64,000 nt of DNA from an uncultured Dorea sp. GTDB taxonomy: Bacteria > Bacillota > Clostridia > Lachnospirales > Lachnospiraceae. The position numbers were made by a program, and so were the translations under genes. Shown piece by piece: positions 1 through 8,698 of this stretch (position 1 is the stretch's first letter; every line of letters begins with the position of its first letter). The notes beneath the pieces were generated by a model. That model was not told where the DNA came from. It worked only from the letters and a program-made list of their open reading frames with translations, and searched no databases. The DNA lies in NCBI GenBank assembly GCA_947652615.1, contig CANTDX010000002.1:62001-126000 (forward strand). Direction: 5' to 3'.

Positions 1-58
1 CTTTGATCACGGCCGCTTTTGCGGCGCTGGAGCCGATGTCTATTCCTACTTGATACAT
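1..58 (-). CDS. 2-hydroxyacyl-CoA dehydratase activator (ASKHA ATPase), N-terminal fragment
   Basis: Only the first 19 codons are present; the gene runs off the left edge. The reading begins MYQVGIDIGSSAAKAAVIK, the phosphate-1 loop (DIGS-S-K) of the ASKHA ATPases that activate 2-hydroxyglutaryl-CoA dehydratase type enzymes. An AGGGGG ribosome site sits about 8 bases upstream of the ATG. It lies directly downstream of, and on the same strand as, the HgdB/YjiM-like gene ending at 86. That is the usual arrangement of reductase component followed by ATP-driven electron-donating activator. In this family a homodimer with a bridging [4Fe-4S] cluster couples ATP hydrolysis to low-potential electron transfer. 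The fragment is short, but motif and context agree. Confidence 0.75.
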   Translation of the reverse strand, partial: MYQVGIDIGSSAAKAAVIK

Positions 59-85
59 TTGGGATCCCCCTGCTCTTTTCATATG

Positions 86-1240
86 TTACAACATTTCGAT
101 GAAGGCGGCAAGTCTTGTTTCGATCTGTCCGCTGTCTGTTGTGGAATAATCGGTTTCCAGTTTCATATACGGGATTCCTTCATCATCGCACATGTTCTGC
201 ATCAGAGTAGCTTCCACGTTAAATGTATGACATGCCTGGAGCACCATCTCGATCACGCCGTCGACTTTATATTTTTGGCACATTTCCTTCGTATTGGCAA
301 CGCGGCCTTCGTTTGTCGTCATAACGGAACAGTGGATCTCAAGGTAACGGTCAGAGATGGCTCTTAAGATGTCGTCTGCATTCTCGTCGACGAGCATCTT
401 CTGTGTTCTCTCGCCGCCGCAGTCATCGAGACAGACGATCACGCCGCCGTTATTTTCGATGGTCATGCCGACCTTCTGGATGACGCCGGTTGACGGACAG
501 CCTGTCAGAAGGATTCTCTTAGCATTCTCATCAACAGGTTTTGCGCCGTTCGCCAATGCTTCTTTTGCGGCATCTAATTTGGCCTTATAGCTTGCGTGCT
601 GTGCGTCTACGCCGAAGTTGAACATTCCCTGAGCGAGTGTGGACATTACTTCCGTTGCCTTCATTGCCGGAGGTACGGCGCCTTGTAATGCATATAATTC
701 CATCTGTGTCTTGCGCATCTCATTTCTCTTATGAGCTGCTTCTCTTAATTTCTCATCCGTGATCTCAATGCCGTATTTCTCTTCCATGTATTCCTTGAGA
801 AGCTTCACTTCCTGATACCAGATCTCTTTCGCGTAATCTCTCTTCTGGCTCTGCGGAAGGTGGAGCACGTAAGTCTCCTTAATGTCATTGAGAAGTTCGA
901 ACATTTTCTTTTTGCCGTCGCAGGTGGTCTCTCCCACGATGAAGTCACAGAAATATGTATATGGACATTTCTCTGTGTAAGCGAATCCATAGCTTGACTT
1001 GATAAGCGGACATAAGTTCTTCGGCAGAACCTTCTCTGCATCGGCGATCGGTTCGTTGCTTGTCCCGCAAAGACCTACAACGGATACTCCGGCTGCGTCA
1101 AAGAGTTCTAACGGAGTGTAGGAACAGAACATTCCTACCAGATGTCCGTCGTTCTCAACATATTCTTTTACCTTCAGGAATCCGGCTTTTCTTGCGTCTA
1201 CAAATTCGTCAAATGATTTTGGTAATTCTAAAGTTTCCAT
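86..1240 (-). CDS. HgdB/YjiM-like 2-hydroxyacyl-CoA dehydratase family protein (double-cubane cluster type)
   Basis: 384 aa, D-component family of 2-hydroxyacyl-CoA dehydratases. The sequence closely resembles what I remember of E. coli Yji[13 protein letters not shown] near 75-86, [10 protein letters not shown] near 103-112, and a C-terminal ETDYS plus RLAAFIEML. Candidate cluster ligands are Cys39, Cys58, Cys77, Cys92, Cys98 and Cys107. A single reductase subunit paired with one activator, without an HgdA partner, is typical of the double-cubane-cluster proteins, ATP-dependent reductases whose physiological substrate is largely unknown. The family is oxygen-sensitive and cytoplasmic. A GGAGAGG ribosome site precedes the ATG. 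The dehydratase-superfamily call is firm; whether it acts as dehydratase or reductase is not visible. Confidence 0.85.
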   Translation of the reverse strand: METLELPKSFDEFVDARKAGFLKVKEYVENDGHLVGMFCSYTPLELFDAAGVSVVGLCGTSNEPIADAEKVLPKNLCPLIKSSYGFAYTEKCPYTYFCDFIVGETTCDGKKKMFELLNDIKETYVLHLPQSQKRDYAKEIWYQEVKLLKEYMEEKYGIEITDEKLREAAHKRNEMRKTQMELYALQGAVPPAMKATEVMSTLAQGMFNFGVDAQHASYKAKLDAAKEALANGAKPVDENAKRILLTGCPSTGVIQKVGMTIENNGGVIVCLDDCGGERTQKMLVDENADDILRAISDRYLEIHCSVMTTNEGRVANTKEMCQKYKVDGVIEMVLQACHTFNVEATLMQNMCDDEGIPYMKLETDYSTTDSGQIETRLAAFIEML

Positions 1241-1354
1241 ATGGTTTATCCTCTCCGTTCTATAAAATATATTAGTTTTAGTTTAAAGGCGATAGGGGTG
1301 AATGTCAAATTTACAGAATTTATAAGAGGATTTATATATAGATAAATACTATAT

Positions 1355-1383
1355 ATGACAAATATGCCTGGATGTGGTAAAAT
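1355..1383 (+). promoter_or_regulatory. Sigma-A type promoter of the Sel1-repeat gene
   Basis: ATGACA (1355-1360), 17-bp spacer, TAAAAT (1378-1383); each box matches consensus at five of six positions. It sits 55 bases before the ATG at 1439 in an AT-rich gap that also holds the 5' end of the divergent minus-strand operon. Confidence 0.55.
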
Positions 1384-1438
1384 AAATCAATACGAAGGAA
1401 CTGTTCCTATTGAGGTATCAGAAAGTAGGGGATAAAGT

Positions 1439-3343
1439 ATGAGACGGTGGATCGAATATGCGGTAGAGAACTATCGGAGCAAGAATTCTTTTGGTTTTCA
1501 ACTGGCGAAGGACCTGAAGGAGAGACAGATCAGCCAGGCGATAGAGAAATATGCGAAGATCGTTAAACCAGAGGAAGTGGTCGCATTGATGGATACGACG
1601 GTGTTCAGATCGGGTAAGACGGGGTTTTTATTCACGGAGCGTTACCTGTATGGTGACAGATATAAGGATGAAGGACCGGTTGAATTGATGTTCCTTGAGA
1701 GCGCGTCTGTGCGTCCGGAGAATAATAGCTGCTGCGTGCTGACGTATGAAGACGGAAGAACAAGGGAAGTAGATGTCTCAGTATTTCTGGATGTGGTTGA
1801 CGTACTGAATATGATGATCGGGCAGAGGAAGGCACATGAGGAGTCCGAGGAAGAGGATGGGGAGCATCTGAAGGAGCCGGAGCAGACAGGGGGCGCTGGA
1901 TTTGAGAAGGCAGCCGGTTCTGTTGCACCTGCAAAGATTACGGAACGAGTCGGGATGGACGGCAATGAAGACCTTGTAAGAAGCAGAAGAGTTGCAGAGG
2001 ATACAGGTGTATCAGAATCCGTCCAAGGAGTCAGAGTGGCGGCAGAGGTGACGGAAGGCAGCCGGATGAAGAGCGGACAGGCAGAAGACGCCGGGATAGC
2101 GGTAGAGGTGACAGAGAAGACGGGAATGTTGCAGGACGACGGGGAGTCAGAGCATGCGGAGTTGTTGGATCTGATTGGGGAGGATGAGCATCTTCCTATT
2201 GAGATTATTCAGCTAGAGGATCTGACAGATCTGGAAGACATAGAAGATGTAGAGGATATAGACGATTTGGATGAATCCGAAGTGCAGCATGGACAGGAAG
2301 AACTGGCGGGAACGGAACAGTCAGAAGGTTCAGACATGGCAGATGCGCAGTCATATGAGCAGGCGCTTAAGCAGGCAGAAGAGGGTGATCGGGCTTCCAT
2401 GTACCGCCTTGCCGAGATGTATTATGAAGGCGTACAGACGGATAAGGATGTGAAGCAGGCGCTTCGCTGGTTCCGGGAGTCTGCGAAGGCGGAGTATGTG
2501 CCGGCAATGCTTCGGATGATGCAGTTCTACAGGGATGGAGAGCAGGTGAAGCAGAATTTCCAGCTTGCCATGAGCTGGGTGAAGAAGGCGGCGGCTACGG
2601 GAGACCCCAAGGGGCAGTTCGCTCTGGCAGACGCGTATATCTATGGATTGGCAGGCAGACAGGATGTGGATGCAGGTCTTGCGATCTTGGGGGAGAGGGC
2701 GGTGCTTGGCGATGAGTCGGCGGAGCGGCTGATGGAGAAGGTGCTTGGAGATATACAGGATGCCAGGGAGCGGTTCGATGCAGGGATCCGCAACCCAAGT
2801 ACGGCCTCCGGATATTACGAGATGGGAATGTACTGCCAGAAGGGAGACGGATACTATACTTATCCCAAGGAGGCGGCACAGTATTTCCAGAAGGCAGCAG
2901 AGAAGGAGCATGTAGACGCACAGTATCAGCTTGCCTGCGCCTATTACTATGGTGAGGGCGTGAAGAAGAATGAAGAGTTGTGCGTCCAGTGGTTAGAGAA
3001 GGCGGCGGCCAAGAGCCACAAGGAGGCAATGGAGCTGTTGAATGGAATCCAGGAGAAGCAGAAGCTCAAGCGTGAGAAGGCGGATTTCAAGAGCAGCCTT
3101 AAGCAGGCGGAAAAGGGGGATGCCTATGCACAGTCACGGGTTGCCGAGTTCTATCTTAACGGAACCGGAGTCAAGAAGGACATCCAGAAAGGAATTGAGT
3201 GGTACGAGAAGGCAAGCGAGACGGACGAAGGCTATGCTGCCCGCCAGTTAGCCAAGCTTTACGCCGAAGGCGGCATTATCCCGGTCGATGAGGAGCGCGC
3301 GGCATATTGGAGGATGGTAGGCGGGGTATTGGATGAATTATAA
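1439..3343 (+). CDS. Sel1-like repeat protein with acidic linker
   Basis: 634 aa, no signal peptide or membrane segment. Residues 1-130 form a compact domain I do not recognise firmly. Residues about 130-300 are a low-complexity, very acidic Glu/Asp-rich linker. From about 305 to the end there are Sel1-type TPR-like repeats of roughly 36 aa, with signatures such as YRLAEMYYEGV, YQLACAYYYGEGV and SRVAEFYLNGTGV. Such alpha-alpha solenoids are scaffolds for protein contacts; the partner is unknown. The start is an ATG after AGTAGGGG with its own promoter upstream. It is followed by the valS promoter and T-box, so it is probably monocistronic. Confidence 0.75.
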   Translation: MRRWIEYAVENYRSKNSFGFQLAKDLKERQISQAIEKYAKIVKPEEVVALMDTTVFRSGKTGFLFTERYLYGDRYKDEGPVELMFLESASVRPENNSCCVLTYEDGRTREVDVSVFLDVVDVLNMMIGQRKAHEESEEEDGEHLKEPEQTGGAGFEKAAGSVAPAKITERVGMDGNEDLVRSRRVAEDTGVSESVQGVRVAAEVTEGSRMKSGQAEDAGIAVEVTEKTGMLQDDGESEHAELLDLIGEDEHLPIEIIQLEDLTDLEDIEDVEDIDDLDESEVQHGQEELAGTEQSEGSDMADAQSYEQALKQAEEGDRASMYRLAEMYYEGVQTDKDVKQALRWFRESAKAEYVPAMLRMMQFYRDGEQVKQNFQLAMSWVKKAAATGDPKGQFALADAYIYGLAGRQDVDAGLAILGERAVLGDESAERLMEKVLGDIQDARERFDAGIRNPSTASGYYEMGMYCQKGDGYYTYPKEAAQYFQKAAEKEHVDAQYQLACAYYYGEGVKKNEELCVQWLEKAAAKSHKEAMELLNGIQEKQKLKREKADFKSSLKQAEKGDAYAQSRVAEFYLNGTGVKKDIQKGIEWYEKASETDEGYAARQLAKLYAEGGIIPVDEERAAYWRMVGGVLDEL

Positions 3344-3383
3344 TCAGGACTCCTTAAGACTTTCTGAAAATTCCCTAAACTCC

Positions 3384-3412
3384 TTGACAAACCACTATCC
3401 GGTGTCTATAAT
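3384..3412 (+). promoter_or_regulatory. Consensus promoter of valS
   Basis: TTGACA (3384-3389), 17-bp spacer, TATAAT (3407-3412): a perfect consensus sigma-A promoter. Transcription would start near 3419, giving a leader of about 370 nt that carries the T-box. Confidence 0.85.
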
Positions 3413-3418
3413 CCTGTT

Positions 3419-3788
3419 TAAAGTCAAGAAATAAAGGCGTTGAAGAAGAGGAGTACGCATTGTTTCATCCTGACAGAGAGAGTTGCCCGCAGGAATCGGC
3501 AAGGGTTATCTGTGATCCTGACGGCTGGAAGGCGCTTGAGGACAGAGATGCGGAAGGTAGCTTTGGAGCCGGATGATTGAAACGATAGGAGTAGGTTGTC
3601 CCGGAGTCGTTCCCGTTACAGAATAAGAGGAGAGATATAGAAGGAAGTTTCTTCTATATAATAGATAAAGGTGGTACCGCGATTAGATGTCTGATCGCCC
3701 TTTACGGTGTAAAGGGCGATTTTTTTAACGCCCTTGAGTGTATAGAAAAGAGTACATGGTACATAACAGTACAGACAAGGAGGACGAG
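3419..3788 (+). ncRNA. T-box riboswitch leader of valS
   Basis: The leader shows a purine-rich GAGGAGTA element near 3448, the CAGAGAGAG segment near 3474, CCGTTA near 3614, the conserved T-box AAGGTGGTACCGCG (3668-3681) and a terminator hairpin at 3694-3720 followed by a U-run (3719-3726). T-boxes sense uncharged tRNA: its CCA end pairs with the T-box bulge and favours the antiterminator over the terminator. The location before valyl-tRNA synthetase implies tRNA-Val as ligand. I could not place the specifier codon with confidence; GTA and GTC triplets lie near 3556, 3591 and 3598. Confidence 0.93.
3694..3726 (+). terminator. T-box regulated terminator of valS
   Basis: Inverted repeat ATCGCCCTTTAC / GTAAAGGGCGAT with a two-base loop, then a run of T. 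It is the terminator arm of the T-box switch and competes with the antiterminator containing the T-box sequence at 3668-3681. Confidence 0.9.
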
Positions 3789-6443
3789 ATGAGTGAGAAT
3801 CTGGCAACAACCTATAACCCGAAAGAGATTGAACCGAAGTTATATAAGAAATGGTGTGAGAATAAGTATTTTCATGCGGAAGTAGACCGCAGCAGGAAGC
3901 CGTTTACCACGGTGATGCCGCCGCCGAATATCACGGGTAAGCTTCATATGGGGCATGCACTGGATAATACCATGCAGGATATTCTGATCCGTTATAAGAG
4001 GATGCAGGGATATAATACACTTTGGGTTCCAGGAACCGACCACGCGGCCATCTCCACAGAGGTGAAGGTAACGAACCAGTTGAAGGATGAAGGAATCGAC
4101 AAGAAGGAGCTGGGACGTGAGAAGTTCTTAGAGAGGACCTGGCAGTGGAAGGAAGAGTATGCGGGGACCATCGAGAAGCAGCTTGAGAAGCTGGGAGTAT
4201 CCTGTGACTGGGACAGAGAACGGTTCACTATGGATGAAGGATGCTCGAAGGCGGTAGAGGAAGTATTTATCAGGCTCTATGAGAAGGGATATATCTATAA
4301 GGGTTCCAGGATCATCAACTGGTGTCCGGTATGTAAGACTTCCCTGTCTGATGCGGAGGTTGAGCATGAGGAGCAGGACGGATTCTTCTGGCATATCAAG
4401 TATCCGATCGTGGGAGCAGATCAGTTCCTTGAGATTGCGACAACCCGTCCGGAGACGATGCTTGGAGATACCGCCATTGCCGTACATCCGGACGACGACA
4501 GATACAAGGATATCATAGGAAAGAAAGCGCTTCTGCCGCTTGTGAACAGAGAGATTCCGATCGTGGCAGATTATTATGTAGACAAGGAATTCGGAACCGG
4601 TGCGGTTAAGATCACGCCGGCCCATGACCCAAATGATTTCGAAGTCGGGAAGCGTCATGACCTGCCTGAGATCAATATTATGAACGACGACGCGACCATC
4701 AACAAAGAGGGCGGCAGGTACGCCGGGATGGAGCGTTATGAGGCAAGGAAAGCTATCGTCAAGGATCTGGAGGAGCAGGGTTATCTTGTGAAGGTGGTTC
4801 CGCACTCTCATAATGTAGGAACCCATGACAGGTGTCACACAACGGTAGAGCCGCTTATAAAGCAGCAGTGGTTTGTGCGGATGGAAGAGCTGGCGAAGCC
4901 GGCGATCGAGGCAGTCAAGAACGGGGAATTAAGGTTTGTGCCCGAGAGATTCGACAAGATCTATCTGCACTGGCTTGAGAATATCCGTGACTGGTGTATT
5001 TCCAGGCAGATCTGGTGGGGGCATCGGATCCCGGCGTATTATTGTGACGAGTGCGGCGAGGTTGTGGTAGCCAAGAGCGTACCGGACAGATGTCCGAAAT
5101 GCGGATGTACGCATTTTACACAGGATGAAGATACACTGGATACCTGGTTTTCTTCTGCGCTGTGGCCGTTCTCAACGCTTGGGTGGCCGGAGCATACGGA
5201 GGATCTGGATTACTTCTATCCGACGGACGTATTGGTGACAGGGTATGATATCATCTTCTTCTGGGTGATCCGTATGGTATTCTCCGGGTACGAGCATACC
5301 GGGAAATCACCGTTCCACACGGTATTCATCCACGGCCTTGTGCGGGATTCCCTGGGACGTAAGATGAGCAAGTCCTTTGGCAATGGAATCGACCCGCTGG
5401 AGATCATCGACCAGTACGGCGCGGACGCCCTGCGTATGACGCTGATGACAGGCAATGCACCCGGCAATGACATGCGTTTCTATAACGAGAGAGTGGAGGC
5501 AAGCCGGAATTTCGCCAACAAGGTGTGGAATGCGTCAAGATTTATCATGATGAACCTTGGGGATAAGGAGCTTAAGAAGCCGGAGGACTTCAAGCTCCGT
5601 CCGGGAGACAGATGGATTATCTCCAAGTGTAATAATCTTGTGAAAGAAGTAACCGAGAACATGGATAAGTTCGAGCTTGGCATCGCGCTTTCCAAGATCT
5701 ATGATTTCCTGTGGGATGAGTTCTGCGACTGGTATATCGAGCTTGCCAAGTACCGGATCTATCATGCGGATGAGGATGCCGAGAGCGCTAACGATGCGCT
5801 GTGGACCTTAAGGGAGGTCCTTAAGGATTCCCTGAAGCTTCTGCATCCGTATATGCCGTTTGTCACGGAGGAGATCTACAGTAAGCTGGTGCCGGAGGAA
5901 GAGTCTCTGATGATGTCCAGTTGGCCGGTATATGAGGAAAAGCATCATTTCCCGATGGCGGAGAATATCGTGGAGCACTTCAAGGAGATCATCCGCGGCG
6001 TGCGTAATGTACGTGCGGAGATGAATGTCCCGAATTCCCGCAAGGCGACCGTATATGTGGTTTGTGAGGACCAGCAGTTATGCACGGGGCTTTCATTCTT
6101 AAGCAATTCGGCGGTGATGATGGCGGCAGCCAATGAATTCATTATCCAGAATGATAAGGCGGGTATCGCGGAGGACGCCGTGTCTATCGTAGTACCGGAT
6201 GCGACTGTATACGTTCCGCTTGAGGAGTTGATTGATTTCGATCAGGAGATCGAACGTCTGACCAAGGAAGAGACGAGGCTATCCAAGGAGATCGCGCGTG
6301 CAGAAGGAATGCTTAAGAATGAGAAGTTCGTCAGCAAGGCGCCGAAAGACAAGGTTCAGGAAGAACGCGAGAAGCTTGAGAAATACAGACAGATGAAGGA
6401 ACAGGTAAGCGAAAGGTTAGATGGATTGAAAGCGAAGAAGTAA
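3789..6443 (+). CDS. valS: Valyl-tRNA synthetase
   Basis: 884 aa class I aminoacyl-tRNA synthetase charging tRNA-Val. HIGH-type motif PPPNITGKLHMGHA lies near residues 41-54 and KMSKS (GRKMSKSFGNG) near 525. The large CP1 editing domain lies between them (TTRPETMLGDTA near 220), with CxxC zinc-like pairs near 420-440. The C-terminus (about 810-884) is the coiled-coil arm typical of ValRS. I chose the ATG at 3789 because AAGGAGG lies 5 bases upstream. An in-frame ATG at 3738 would add 17 residues, lacks a ribosome site and lies just after the T-box terminator. Expression is set by the T-box leader. Confidence 0.97.
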   Translation: MSENLATTYNPKEIEPKLYKKWCENKYFHAEVDRSRKPFTTVMPPPNITGKLHMGHALDNTMQDILIRYKRMQGYNTLWVPGTDHAAISTEVKVTNQLKDEGIDKKELGREKFLERTWQWKEEYAGTIEKQLEKLGVSCDWDRERFTMDEGCSKAVEEVFIRLYEKGYIYKGSRIINWCPVCKTSLSDAEVEHEEQDGFFWHIKYPIVGADQFLEIATTRPETMLGDTAIAVHPDDDRYKDIIGKKALLPLVNREIPIVADYYVDKEFGTGAVKITPAHDPNDFEVGKRHDLPEINIMNDDATINKEGGRYAGMERYEARKAIVKDLEEQGYLVKVVPHSHNVGTHDRCHTTVEPLIKQQWFVRMEELAKPAIEAVKNGELRFVPERFDKIYLHWLENIRDWCISRQIWWGHRIPAYYCDECGEVVVAKSVPDRCPKCGCTHFTQDEDTLDTWFSSALWPFSTLGWPEHTEDLDYFYPTDVLVTGYDIIFFWVIRMVFSGYEHTGKSPFHTVFIHGLVRDSLGRKMSKSFGNGIDPLEIIDQYGADALRMTLMTGNAPGNDMRFYNERVEASRNFANKVWNASRFIMMNLGDKELKKPEDFKLRPGDRWIISKCNNLVKEVTENMDKFELGIALSKIYDFLWDEFCDWYIELAKYRIYHADEDAESANDALWTLREVLKDSLKLLHPYMPFVTEEIYSKLVPEEESLMMSSWPVYEEKHHFPMAENIVEHFKEIIRGVRNVRAEMNVPNSRKATVYVVCEDQQLCTGLSFLSNSAVMMAAANEFIIQNDKAGIAEDAVSIVVPDATVYVPLEELIDFDQEIERLTKEETRLSKEIARAEGMLKNEKFVSKAPKDKVQEEREKLEKYRQMKEQVSERLDGLKAKK

Positions 6444-6489
6444 GACGGGAATTGCAAAGCAGATTGGTTACAGAGCATAAGGGGATATT

Positions 6490-8694
6490 ATGAAGAAGAT
6501 TCAGATCAGGAAGCCTGATGTAAAAGGGGCAGTTCACAAATTAAAAAACTTGAAAAAGGAAGATGTGAAAGCGTACTGGACGGCAAAGCGCGAGAGACGG
6601 GCGAGGATTCTTGAGGAGAGAAAGAACAGTGCATTTGCCAGGAAGATGAAACCGGTATATCGGTTTATGAACCAGATCTCGCTGCTGCTTCATGCAGTCC
6701 TGGCGTGTATGATCAACTTTGTAATAGAAGCGATCTCCAGGCATTCTGCGATCGAGGCATGGAATTATATGACAGGGACACCATTGGTGTTCCTGTATAA
6801 TGCTTTTATGATCTTTGTCACGTTTTCTGTCGTATATCTGGTCAGGCGCAGGATGTTTGTCCGGATTATCATCAGTGTCCTCTGGCTGACGCTTGGCGTG
6901 GCGAACGGTTATATGCTGATGAAGAGGGTTACGCCTTTTAACGCCCAGGATTTTAAGGTCGCAAAGGACGGACTGACGCTGATCAATAATTATTTCAACG
7001 GGATCGAGCTGGTAGGGCTTGCCGTTGGGATCGGGGCTGTTGTGATCTGGGTTATCTCCATGTGGAGGCGGGGCGGCCAGTATGACGGTAAGGTGCGCCG
7101 CCTGTGGGCGCTTGCGGGAGTTGTTGTCTGGTTTGCAATCTACGGGGTAATGTCAGACCTGGCTGTGGAGAAGCGGATCGTGTCCACGTATTTCGGAAAT
7201 ATTGCATTTGCATATGAGGATTATGGGCTTCCGTACTGTTTTATGGCCAGTGTGTTTAATACCGGAATCACGGAACCAAATGATTACAATGAGAAGACGA
7301 TCGTTGAGATCAGTAACGGCCGGGAGATCACCAAGAATGAGACAGGGCGCGGCGAGGATGAGCTGCCGAATATTATATTTATACAGCTTGAGTCGTATTT
7401 TGATGTGGAGGAGGCGGAATTCTTCACAACCTCGGAGGATGCGTGTCCGAATCTCCATGCCATGTATGACCAGTATTCATCCGGATATTTCAAGGTGCCT
7501 TCGATCGGCGCGGGAACGGCCAATACAGAGTTCGAGGTGCTGACCGGTATGAATCTGCGGTATTTCGGGCCAGGGGAGTATCCGTATAAGACGGTGCTCA
7601 AGAACCAGGTCAGTGAGAGCGCGGCGACTGCGCTTACGAAGCTTGGATACGGGGCGCATGCGCTCCATAATAACGGCGGGAATTTCTACAGCCGGGCAAG
7701 GGTGTTCAACAATATCGGATTTGACAGCTATACCAGTAAGGAGTTCATGAATATTCTTCAGATGACGGAAAATGGATGGGCCAAGGATGATATTCTGATT
7801 CAGCATATCATGGACGCAATGGATTCCACTAAGCAGCAGGATTTTGTATTCGGCATCAGCGTTCAGGGTCACGGCGACTATCCTGAGGAGAGGGTGATCG
7901 AGAATCCGAAGATTCTGGTGGAGGGGATCGAGGATGAGGCGGCTAAGAACAAGTGGGAATATTATGTGAATCAGGTCTATGAGATGGATCAGTTTGCAGG
8001 GAATCTGGTGAAGGCTCTGGAGAATCGGGGAGAGCCTTCGGTGGCCGTGTTCTACGGAGACCATCTTCCGACCATGGGATTAAAGGCGGAAGACTTGAAG
8101 AGCCGCTATCTGTATAACACGAATTATGTGATATGGGATAATATCGGACTGAAGAAGGAAGACCGCAACATCCCGTCTTATCAGATCATGTCGGATGTGC
8201 TGGACCGTCTGGACATTCATTCGGGTACGGTGTTCAATTACCATCAGGAGAGAAGGAAGACCAAGAATTATCTGGCGGACCTGGAGCTTTTGCAGTACGA
8301 TATTCTGTACGGCGACCAGTATGTATATGACGGGAAGCCTCCGATCACGGGAGGACATATGGTGATGGGAGTAAGAGATGTGATGCTTCAGAACGTCATT
8401 CCGCATCTCGGAGAGGGCTATAGCCTGTACGGAGAGAATTTCACCAAGTCAAGCAAGGTATTTGTCAATGGTGAGAAGCAGAAGAGCACATTTCTTAATA
8501 ATACCAGGATCGATCTGCCGGAGACGGAGCTTTATGAGGATGATGTGATCGTGGTAAGCCAGATGGGATCAAGTAATACAACATTTCGTAAGTCTGACGA
8601 ATATCTCTATCAGGATAAGGAGCTGGTCGTTCAGGAAGGAACGGCGACAGATAAGACCAGGTCCTGGACAGAGCAGCTGGACGAGGAAGGATAG
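6490..8694 (+). CDS. LtaS-like membrane sulfatase/phosphoglycerol transferase
   Basis: 734 aa. A basic cytoplasmic N-terminus is followed by about five membrane helices (roughly residues 60-80, 98-135, 165-190 and 200-220), then an extracellular sulfatase-fold domain from about 290. Motifs: IIFIQLESYFD near 294 (metal-binding Glu), GAGTANTEFEVLTG near 340 with the probable catalytic Thr, a His-Gly segment near 457 and FYGDHLPTMG near 520. This matches lipoteichoic acid synthase-like glycerophosphate transferases. The roughly 170-residue tail after the sulfatase domain has no family I can name. It follows valS by 46 bases with no visible terminator, so it may be co-transcribed. Exact polymer made is not visible. 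Confidence 0.8.
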   Translation: MKKIQIRKPDVKGAVHKLKNLKKEDVKAYWTAKRERRARILEERKNSAFARKMKPVYRFMNQISLLLHAVLACMINFVIEAISRHSAIEAWNYMTGTPLVFLYNAFMIFVTFSVVYLVRRRMFVRIIISVLWLTLGVANGYMLMKRVTPFNAQDFKVAKDGLTLINNYFNGIELVGLAVGIGAVVIWVISMWRRGGQYDGKVRRLWALAGVVVWFAIYGVMSDLAVEKRIVSTYFGNIAFAYEDYGLPYCFMASVFNTGITEPNDYNEKTIVEISNGREITKNETGRGEDELPNIIFIQLESYFDVEEAEFFTTSEDACPNLHAMYDQYSSGYFKVPSIGAGTANTEFEVLTGMNLRYFGPGEYPYKTVLKNQVSESAATALTKLGYGAHALHNNGGNFYSRARVFNNIGFDSYTSKEFMNILQMTENGWAKDDILIQHIMDAMDSTKQQDFVFGISVQGHGDYPEERVIENPKILVEGIEDEAAKNKWEYYVNQVYEMDQFAGNLVKALENRGEPSVAVFYGDHLPTMGLKAEDLKSRYLYNTNYVIWDNIGLKKEDRNIPSYQIMSDVLDRLDIHSGTVFNYHQERRKTKNYLADLELLQYDILYGDQYVYDGKPPITGGHMVMGVRDVMLQNVIPHLGEGYSLYGENFTKSSKVFVNGEKQKSTFLNNTRIDLPETELYEDDVIVVSQMGSSNTTFRKSDEYLYQDKELVVQEGTATDKTRSWTEQLDEEG

Positions 8695-8698
8695 AAGG

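Noticed and set aside
2351..3029. Long opposite-strand frames inside the Sel1 gene, and similar ones inside valS, spoVAD and ibrA
   Set aside because: They are low-complexity or Arg/Pro/His-rich, lack ribosome sites and lie fully within well-supported genes.
3738..3788. N-terminal extension of ValRS by 17 residues from an upstream ATG
   Set aside because: It begins 12 bases after the T-box terminator, has no ribosome site, and the downstream ATG has an ideal AAGGAGG.
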